NCBI RefSeq assembly: GCF_041154505.1
Contig: NZ_AP028672.1
Location: forward strand, 5,434,501-5,498,500
Length of the DNA: 64,000 nt
Origin: Acidovorax sp. A79
GTDB lineage: Bacteria; Pseudomonadota; Gammaproteobacteria; Burkholderiales; Burkholderiaceae_C
Direction: 5' to 3'
In this document: piece after piece, positions 53,027 through 59,246 of the stretch
How the letters are laid out: the number at the start of each line of letters is the position of its first letter
How positions within the stretch are numbered: the first letter of the stretch is position 1
Position numbers and translations under genes: made by a program
Notes under the pieces: generated by a model
What the model was told of the DNA's origin: nothing
Seen by the model: the letters and a program-made list of their open reading frames with translations, nothing else
Databases searched by the model: none

Positions 53027-53524
53027 TCACGGCTTGCGGGGCAGCACGGTGATGGTGCCGGTCATGCCCGCCTGGTAGTGGCCCGCGATGAGGCAGGCAA
53101 AGTCGAACTGGCCCGCGCGGTTGAACTGCCACACGATGTCGCCTTTCTTTCCCGCGCCCACATGGGCCATGTAGGGCTCGTCGTGCTCCATGCCGGGGTG
53201 TTTGGCCATCATCTCGGCGTGGGCGTCCAGGTCGGCCTTGGTGCCGATCACGACCTCGTGCAGCACCTGGCCCTTGTTCTCGGCGCGCAGCCGCACGGTT
53301 TCACCCTCGCGCACTTCGATGTGGCTGGGGGTAAAGCGCATGTCGTCCGTCATGCGCAGGGTGATGGTGCGGGCCACGGCCTGGGTGTCGCCCGCGATGC
53401 CCCATGCCTTCTGTTCCTTCACCGCCGCTGCGCGGGCACCGGGGTGCGGCATGTTTTCATGGGAAAAACTGCTGGTTGCGGATGCCAGTAGAGCGATGGC
53501 TGCTATGGATTTGATAGTATTCAT
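53027..53524 (-). CDS. Cupredoxin (plastocyanin/azurin-like) copper protein, CopI type
   Basis: 165 residues. The signal peptide MNTIKSIAAIALLASATSS is followed by a mature protein starting SHENMPH. The type 1 copper ligands are seen as HEVVIG (first His) and FACLIAGHYQAGMTG (Cys-x4-His-x4-Met). An insert rich in His, Met, Asp and Glu (MAKHPGMEHDEPYM) may bind extra copper. Periplasmic copper sequestration or electron transfer to the multicopper oxidase is likely. The codons of the signal peptide resemble the dispersed repeat in reverse. Confidence 0.9.
   Translation of the reverse strand: MNTIKSIAAIALLASATSSFSHENMPHPGARAAAVKEQKAWGIAGDTQAVARTITLRMTDDMRFTPSHIEVREGETVRLRAENKGQVLHEVVIGTKADLDAHAEMMAKHPGMEHDEPYMAHVGAGKKGDIVWQFNRAGQFDFACLIAGHYQAGMTGTITVLPRKP
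53478..53524 (-). repeat. Dispersed repeat-like sequence in cupredoxin signal-peptide codons
   Basis: Read on the minus strand, ATCAAATCCATAGCAGCC and ATCGCTCTACTGGCATCCGC follow the ATCAAATT-ATAGCT-GCCAGCGCT-loop order of the other copies. The second arm has decayed. It may be by chance, but a second signal peptide in the window shows the same pattern. Confidence 0.3.
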
Positions 53525-53568
53525 GATGGGTGATTCCTTTTCAATGGGGATGGTGCTGGCCGTGGATG

Positions 53569-54951
53569 TCAGTGCCGATGTCCGCTGGCCGGGGGCTTGC
53601 GCGCGGAGGCCGCGCCGGTTGCTGTGCCTGGCGTGTCGCTGCGGGGCGGGTGCGGGGTGCTGGCCGCGAGGCCCTTCCATTCCTGGGCCTGGGTGCCGGG
53701 CGGCTGCGGGTAGTCGCCCGGGTCCCGGTAGTCGCCCGCCGCCTGGCCGGCGCGCACCTTGAAGGTGGTGAACATGCCGCCCATCTCCAGCGGGCCATAG
53801 GGGCCGGTGCCGGTCATCATGGGGAAGGTGTTGTCGGGCAGGGGCATTTCCATCGCACCCATGTCGGCCATGCCGCGCTCGCCCATCACCATGTAGTCGG
53901 GCACGATCTTCTGGATCTTGCCGACAAGGCCCTCGTGCTGAACGCCGATCATGGTGGGCACGTCGTGCCCCATGGCACCCATGGTGTGGTGGCTCTTGTG
54001 GCAGTGCAATGCCCAGTCGCCGGGCTCGTCGGCGATGAGTTCGATCTGGCGCATCTGGCCCACGGCCACGTCGGTGGTCACCTCGGGCCAGCGCGCGCTT
54101 TTGGGCACGGGGCCGCCGTCGGTGCCGGTCACCTCGAACTCGTGGCCGTGGAGGTGGATGGGGTGGTTGGTCATGGTGAGGTTGCCCACGCGGATGCGCA
54201 CGCGCTCGCCCTGGCGCGCCACCAGCGGGCTGATGGCGGGGAACACCCGGCTGTTCCAGCACCAGATGTTGTGGTCCAGCATGGTGTTGACCTTGGGCGT
54301 GCGGCTGCCAGGCTCCACGTCGAACGCGTTGAGCAGGAAGGCGTAGTCGCGCTGCACGGGGGCAATGTGCGGGTGCGCCGCCTTCGGGTGCGTGATCCAC
54401 AGACCCATCATGCCCATGGCCATCTGCACCATTTCGTCCGCATGCGGGTGGTACATGAAGGTGCCCGGGCGGCGTGCCGTGAATTCGTAGACAAAGGTCT
54501 TGCCCGGCTGGATGGCGTTCTGGTTGAGCCCGCCCACGCCGTCCATGCCGTTGGGCAGGCGCTGGCCGTGCCAGTGGATGGTGGTGTGCTCGGGCAGCCG
54601 GTTGGTGACGAAGATGCGCACGCGGTCGCCCTCCACCACCTCGATGGTGGGGCCGGGGCTCTGCCCGTTGTAGCCCCACATGTTGACGACGAAGCCCGGC
54701 GCGACCTCGCGCACCACGGGTTCGGCCACCAGGTGGAACTCCTTGACGCCCGCGTTCATGCGCCAGGGGGTGGTCCAGCCGTTGAGGGTGACCACGGGGT
54801 TGTAGGGGCGGCCCGTGGGCGGGTGCAGCGGCGCGGACGTATCGGCGCTGCCTTGCATGGCGGGCTCGGGCAAGGCGGCCAGGGCCGCGCGGCTGACGGA
54901 AACAGCGGCCACGGCCGTGGCGGCGCCGGAGAAGAAATGGCGTCTTTGCAT
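53569..54951 (-). CDS. Multicopper oxidase, Tat-exported (copper tolerance)
   Basis: 460 residues. The Tat signal MQRRHFFSGAATAVAA is followed by three cupredoxin-type segments. Copper sites: IHWHG at 125-129, MYHPHAD at 167-172, HPIHLHGH at 263-270, and HCHKSHHTMGAM from 316 (Cys, two His and the axial Met of the T1 site). A Met-rich region (MGERGMADMGAMEMP) follows and the tail is Pro-rich. It should oxidise Cu(I) or phenols in the periplasm with oxygen. It is shorter than canonical CopA. It starts 1 bp after the stop of the tolC-like gene. Confidence 0.92.
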   Translation of the reverse strand: MQRRHFFSGAATAVAAVSVSRAALAALPEPAMQGSADTSAPLHPPTGRPYNPVVTLNGWTTPWRMNAGVKEFHLVAEPVVREVAPGFVVNMWGYNGQSPGPTIEVVEGDRVRIFVTNRLPEHTTIHWHGQRLPNGMDGVGGLNQNAIQPGKTFVYEFTARRPGTFMYHPHADEMVQMAMGMMGLWITHPKAAHPHIAPVQRDYAFLLNAFDVEPGSRTPKVNTMLDHNIWCWNSRVFPAISPLVARQGERVRIRVGNLTMTNHPIHLHGHEFEVTGTDGGPVPKSARWPEVTTDVAVGQMRQIELIADEPGDWALHCHKSHHTMGAMGHDVPTMIGVQHEGLVGKIQKIVPDYMVMGERGMADMGAMEMPLPDNTFPMMTGTGPYGPLEMGGMFTTFKVRAGQAAGDYRDPGDYPQPPGTQAQEWKGLAASTPHPPRSDTPGTATGAASARKPPASGHRH

Positions 54952-54952
54952 G

Positions 54953-56413
54953 TCAGTGGCCTTGTGGGGATGAGGAGGGGGCAGCGCTGGCTGCCAGGTC
55001 TTGCAGCGCGCCCGGCGACGTGCCGGTGAGGGTGAGCTGCAGGTCGGTCTCGGCCAGCCAGAAATCGCGCTGGGCTTCGATGGCGTTGGCCACCGACTGC
55101 GTGCTGGCGCGCGCCTCGGCCAGCAATTCCCAAACGCTGGCGAGCATGCCGTTGTAGCGCAGGGTGGTCTCCTGGGTGATGAGCTGGCGCAGGGGCACCA
55201 CCTCGTCGCGCTGCTGGCGCGCCAGGTCGAGCGCGGTGCGGTAGGTGAGCCAGGCGGCGCGCACTTCGCCACGGGCGCGCACGGCGGTCTCCTGCAGCTG
55301 GGCAGCGCTTTGCTCCACCTGGGCCTGGGCCCGGGTGCGGGCGGCACCGCCCCAGTCGAACAGGGGAAGGGGCGCATCGATCTCCCAGCCGCGCGTGATC
55401 TCGCGGTGGCCGGAGCCGCGCTCGGCGGCGGTGTTGCGGCTGTAGGCCAGGCCCACGTCGCCAAACACGGCCCCCGCGCGGTTCCAGCCCTGGCGGACCG
55501 CCTGGGTGTCGAGCTGGCGGCGTGCGGCCTGCACATCCAGCCGCTCGCGCAATGCGATGGATTCGATGCCGTCCGCGGGCAAGGCGCCGTCTGGAAGGGG
55601 TGGAAGCGCGTCCGCCAGGCGGTACTGCGCCTGCAGTCCCCACAGGCCCATGCGGCGGTTGAGCTGTTCGCGCTCGGTGGCGGCGGCAAGCCGGGCGCGG
55701 GAACGCAGGCGGATGGCCTCTTGCAGCACCGCCTGTTCACGGGCGTGCTGCAGGCGGCTCCAGTTGCCTACGCGCGCCATGCGGCGGGCCAGTTCGGCCC
55801 CGGCTTCTGCGGCTTGCACCATGCGGTCGTGCGTGGCGCTGACCTGTTCGGCAGCCACGGCGCGCAGCCAGGCGCGCCGTGTGTCGGCGGCCAGCGCCAC
55901 CACCTCCTGCGCGGCTTGCAGCGTGGCGATCTGCATGCGCTCTTCCTGGCGCTGGCTGCGCCATGGCAGGGTGATGAGATCCAGCAGGCTGAAGGCCAGG
56001 GTGCGCTCGATTTCACGCTCCTGGCTGTTGGTGAAGCGCCCCAGGGCCAGGTGTGGGTTGGGCAGCGTGATGGCCTGCACGCGTTCGGCATCCGCCACGC
56101 CCAGGGCAGCCAGCCGCGCCTGCAGGCCGGGGTTGTTGAGCAAGGCGATGCGCACGGCGGCATCCTGCGTGAGGGGCTGGGCCAGCCACCCCTGCAAGGA
56201 CTGCTCCGCCTTGGCCCGGGCTGCCGTGTCGTTGGCGGGCAGGGCCGCGGCCTGCGTGCTGCCCGTTCGGCCCGCGGTGAGCGCGGCCACGTCGCCCCGC
56301 AGGCCGTCGGGCGAGACGCTGGCGCAGCCCGCGAGCACGGCCGCAGCGGCCAGCACGGACAGGCGTGCGGGACGGCGGCGTGCCGTTGAAGAAAGGAACT
56401 GCGGCGCGCTCAT
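54953..56413 (-). CDS. TolC-family outer-membrane efflux lipoprotein (CusC-like)
   Basis: 486 residues. The lipobox (AVLAGCAS) near residue 29 marks it as a lipoprotein. The OEP fold shows NNPGLQARLAALGVADA, LALGRFTNSQEREIERTL, long coiled-coil helices (AAEAGAELARRMARVGNW, SRLQHAREQAVLQEA), and IDAPLPLFDWGGAARTRAQA in the second half. It forms a trimeric outer-membrane channel. Directly upstream of the multicopper oxidase, without the RND pump or adaptor genes expected beside it, so its inner-membrane partner is unknown. Confidence 0.9.
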   Translation of the reverse strand: MSAPQFLSSTARRRPARLSVLAAAAVLAGCASVSPDGLRGDVAALTAGRTGSTQAAALPANDTAARAKAEQSLQGWLAQPLTQDAAVRIALLNNPGLQARLAALGVADAERVQAITLPNPHLALGRFTNSQEREIERTLAFSLLDLITLPWRSQRQEERMQIATLQAAQEVVALAADTRRAWLRAVAAEQVSATHDRMVQAAEAGAELARRMARVGNWSRLQHAREQAVLQEAIRLRSRARLAAATEREQLNRRMGLWGLQAQYRLADALPPLPDGALPADGIESIALRERLDVQAARRQLDTQAVRQGWNRAGAVFGDVGLAYSRNTAAERGSGHREITRGWEIDAPLPLFDWGGAARTRAQAQVEQSAAQLQETAVRARGEVRAAWLTYRTALDLARQQRDEVVPLRQLITQETTLRYNGMLASVWELLAEARASTQSVANAIEAQRDFWLAETDLQLTLTGTSPGALQDLAASAAPSSSPQGH

Positions 56414-56862
56414 GGTCGGCTCCCGGGCGCGTGGTGGTGGCCATGCGGGGAGGGTTGCGGGGTTGCGGAACCGCCCTGGCTTCCGTGGATGCCGTGGGAG
56501 TCGCCGCGTCCGGCGCGGGGCCCCTGTGGCGTCGGGGCGCTGGGGGTGGGAAGCTGGGCGCCCTGCCGGGCCTCCCAGGCCAGGATGTCGGCATGGCCGC
56601 GGGGAAAGGCGGCCACCGCCCTGTGCGCATCACGCCATGCATGGGGTGCGGGCGCCTCCTGCGCCAGCGCAGGCTGGGGCCCGGTGGCGCGGTGGACCAG
56701 CGACGCCGTGGGCGCATCGGGGTCCGCCGCAGGGAAGGGCAGGGATCCCGTGCCCGGGGATGCGGTGCCGTTAGCGAGTGAAAGTGCCGGTGCGAGCAGC
56801 ACCAGGCAGGCTGCTCGCCGGAGCGACGGTAAAGACAGGAAAAGTGAAATGGGGGCGCGCAT
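56410..56862 (-). CDS. Hypothetical secreted protein of the copper operon
   Basis: 150 residues from MRAPISLFLSLPS, with a signal peptide ending ALSLANG. The mature part is Pro/Ala-rich with HRAVAAFPRGHADILAWEAR, which resembles a conserved helix of small proteins found next to TolC-like copper genes. The end is rich in His and Gly (PSPHGHHHAPGSR). It may bind copper in the periplasm, but this is inferred. The stop overlaps the tolC-like start by 4 bp (ATGA 56410-56413). Confidence 0.75.
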   Translation of the reverse strand: MRAPISLFLSLPSLRRAACLVLLAPALSLANGTASPGTGSLPFPAADPDAPTASLVHRATGPQPALAQEAPAPHAWRDAHRAVAAFPRGHADILAWEARQGAQLPTPSAPTPQGPRAGRGDSHGIHGSQGGSATPQPSPHGHHHAPGSRP

Positions 56863-56908
56863 GGCGATCTCCAGACAACAGACGAACAGGGCATGGCGCT
56901 GCCGCCCC

Positions 56909-56928
56909 GCCACCCGATGGCGGGTGGC
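56909..56928 (-). other. Perfect hairpin inside the copper operon
   Basis: GCCACCCG / CGGGTGGC with an ATGG loop, in the 103-bp gap between two His-rich secreted-protein genes. No T-run follows on the minus strand, so it is not a clear terminator; mRNA stabilisation is possible. Confidence 0.4.
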
Positions 56929-56965
56929 TGTGGGGCTCGGGCAGACGCACTTCGGGCGTCAGAGG

Positions 56966-57427
56966 TCAGGCGATGGGTGGCTTGATGGCCAGTGCCGCGG
57001 GAGCACTGTCAAACTGCGCGGAGGCGACGGGCAGCATGGCGCCCGTGGGGGGGTGATCCGGTGCTGGTGCCATGGGCGCATCCAGCATCGCGGAATGGCA
57101 GATCTCGCACGCCGAACAGGCGGCGGAGTGGTGCTCGTGCGCCGCGCAGCCGGCGCTGGTGCCGTCGCACCCGGCGGAGGCAGCGGCCAGCACGGCATGG
57201 CCAGGGTCCTGTCCGTCCCCTCCCTCTCCGGCAGGCAGGCCCTGGTGGTGCTCCTGCCCCGCCGTGCCGATGGAGTCGCCGCCAGCGGCATGGTGATGGG
57301 AATGTTCCTGCGGGTGCGACGTGCCCGCGGGGAGCAGCGGCGGCAAGACGCCCGCGGCCATGGCCGTGCCGGTGAGGCCCCGGAGGACCAGCACCAACAT
57401 CAACACGAAATAGAGGCCGCGACGCAT
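56966..57427 (-). CDS. Hypothetical His/Cys-rich secreted protein
   Basis: 153 residues from MRRGLYFVLMLVLVLRG, with a signal peptide ending GTAMA. An upstream ATG at 57475 is less likely. The mature protein is rich in His (HPQEHSHHHAAGG, QEHHQ) and has a Cys cluster AACSACEICHSAML. It could bind metals in the periplasm. No family is recognised with certainty; it resembles the short, poorly conserved leader proteins at the head of copper clusters. Confidence 0.65.
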   Translation of the reverse strand: MRRGLYFVLMLVLVLRGLTGTAMAAGVLPPLLPAGTSHPQEHSHHHAAGGDSIGTAGQEHHQGLPAGEGGDGQDPGHAVLAAASAGCDGTSAGCAAHEHHSAACSACEICHSAMLDAPMAPAPDHPPTGAMLPVASAQFDSAPAALAIKPPIA

Positions 57428-57514
57428 CCACCAATGATACGGCGGCGGGCCCCAAGGTTCCCGGCGCCTTTCCATATTGTCATCTGGCGGCCATCGCCGG
57501 GCCGCCCAGGCCGC

Positions 57515-58165
57515 TCATACCGCCATGTAGCGCCCCGGGCGGTGGTTCATGGCCAGCACCAGGTTCAGCGCCACGGCCCCGGCGATGGACCAGGCGACGC
57601 GAAGGGGTTCCACCGTCCACAGCGCCAGCAGCACGATGCCGCAATCCACGGCCATCTGGATCTTGCCCGCGCGCCAGCCGTAGCGTTCCTGCAGGTAGAG
57701 CGCGGCGATCCCCACGCCGCCCAGGCTGCACCGGTGGCGAAACAGCACCAGGAACCCCGTGCCCGTGATAAGCCCCCCCGCGATGGCCGCATACGGCGGC
57801 TGCAGCTGCGCAAACTGCAGGAACTGCGCCTGCAGTTCGGTCAGCAGCGACAGCAGCAGCACGGCGGCAAAGGTCTTGACCGTGAACGCACGCCCCAGCT
57901 TGCGCAGGGCCAGCCAGTAGAAGGGCAGGTTGAGGACGAAGAAAATCTTGCCGAAACCGATGCCCGTGGCGTAGTGCAACAGGAAGGCAAGGCCTGCCGT
58001 GCCCCCGGTGAGCAATCCCGCATTGGTGAAAAACGCCACGCCCACGGAGATCAGCAGCACCCCCGTGAAGATGGCCACCGCGTCTTCCGTGAGCGTGTGG
58101 GGCGCTACGGCGGCAGCGGGCGTGGGGGTGGAGGGCATGGGAGGAACAGCGGGAGAACTCGGCAT
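57515..58165 (-). CDS. YitT-family membrane protein
   Basis: 216 residues from ATG 58165, or a slightly shorter form from 58138. A Pro-rich N-terminus is followed by five hydrophobic helices: AIFTGVLLISVGVAFFTNAG, GTAGLAFLLHYATGIGFG, FAAVLLLSLLTELQ, AIAGGLITGTGFLVLFRH and IVLLALWTVEP. The GLLTGGTAGLAFLL and CSLGGVGIAALYLQERYG text is typical of YitT/PF02588 proteins, which lack a known function. It precedes the copper genes on the same strand by 87 bp, but a functional link is not shown. Confidence 0.85.
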   Translation of the reverse strand: MPSSPAVPPMPSTPTPAAAVAPHTLTEDAVAIFTGVLLISVGVAFFTNAGLLTGGTAGLAFLLHYATGIGFGKIFFVLNLPFYWLALRKLGRAFTVKTFAAVLLLSLLTELQAQFLQFAQLQPPYAAIAGGLITGTGFLVLFRHRCSLGGVGIAALYLQERYGWRAGKIQMAVDCGIVLLALWTVEPLRVAWSIAGAVALNLVLAMNHRPGRYMAV

Positions 58166-58475
58166 GGTGCGCAGCGACGGGCCGTGGGGGGAGGGACAAC
58201 CGCCGGATTGGACCATGCAATCCCCGTGCCCGGCTTGAGCGGCGTCAAGGCTTGTGCGCGCGGGGAAGGAGGTGGGGAGGCGCTCCCGCCGGCACGGGCC
58301 CCTGGCCAGGTTTTTGCCTTGGACCAGATGTAACACCTGCAACCTCGGGCCCGGCGCGGCGGGGCGGCCCGCGGTTCCTGCGAAAATAGCTGGTTTTGCC
58401 CACTGGGGACCGGTTCCCTGATGCCCCCGCCCTCCGGGAGGGCGGCAAGAAGCGCAGTGAAATGGTTTTCCAGGG
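58166..58475. other. Divergent region between yitT-like and DUF3348 genes
   Basis: About 310 bp with no convincing gene. It must hold the promoter of the four-gene stator-like operon, but no clear -35/-10 pair or operator was recognised. Confidence 0.4.
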
Positions 58476-59246
58476 ATGTATCCGCACCACAGACTCAGCA
58501 GCTCAGGACTGGTTGTCCTGCTCCAGCAATGGATGCAGGCCGATGCGGGTGCGGCCGCGCGCGCCGACGTGGCGCAGGAGCTGGGCCAATGGCTGAGCAC
58601 GGTGGACGCCGTCACGCTGAGCCGTTCGCTGCATGCCATCGACGCCTTCCCGCAGGGGGAGGTTGCGGGCGCGGACGGGGCGGACCTGCAGGCACTGCAA
58701 GCGCTGTTTCAGCGCACCCAGGCAGAGCTGACGGCGCTGGCGTCGTCCAAGCCCGCGCCCGCCAAGCCGGCCCGCGAGCGCGCCGACAACACGCGCGCCC
58801 AGGCGCCGGACCCGCAGGCCGAGGCCGAGTACGGTTTTCATGCGCCGCGCTACCTGGGCCTGCAAAAGCAGATGGATGCGAAGTTGCTGGGCTTGCGCGC
58901 GCAGGTGCGCCACGGGGTGTCGCAAGGCTCCCGGGGCCTCAGGCAACTGGCGGCACTCGATGCCGTGATGGAACAACTGAGCTTTGTGCGCGAACAGCGC
59001 CTGTGGGCCTCCCTGTCCGCGCACCTGGACCGGCGCCTGGTGCAATTGCGCCGCGCCCACCAGGAGCGGCTTTCGGCCCAGGGGCTGCCGGATGACCCGC
59101 AGCGCTGGCGCCTGCCCGGCGGGTGGCTGCACGCGTTCGAGCGCGACATGCAGGCGCTGCTTCTGGCCGAGATGCATGTGCGGCTGCAACCGATCCTGGG
59201 CCTGCTGGAAGCAGCCCGCAACGAGAACTTGGAACGACACGAATGA
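58476..59246 (+). CDS. DUF3348 family protein
   Basis: 256 residues, first gene of a coupled four-gene operon. It begins with SSSGLVVLLQQWMQADAG, then ELGQWLSTVDAVTLSRSLHAID, the typical N-terminal region of DUF3348. It continues with a Pro/Ala linker and helices (KQMDAKLLGLRAQVRHGVS, LAALDAVMEQLSFVREQRL, FERDMQALLLAEMHVRLQP). No signal peptide or membrane span is seen, so it is cytosolic. Its stop overlaps the start of the next gene (ATGA 59243-59246). A cytosolic partner for the tail of the MotA-like protein is a reasonable inference. Confidence 0.85.
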   Translation: MYPHHRLSSSGLVVLLQQWMQADAGAAARADVAQELGQWLSTVDAVTLSRSLHAIDAFPQGEVAGADGADLQALQALFQRTQAELTALASSKPAPAKPARERADNTRAQAPDPQAEAEYGFHAPRYLGLQKQMDAKLLGLRAQVRHGVSQGSRGLRQLAALDAVMEQLSFVREQRLWASLSAHLDRRLVQLRRAHQERLSAQGLPDDPQRWRLPGGWLHAFERDMQALLLAEMHVRLQPILGLLEAARNENLERHE

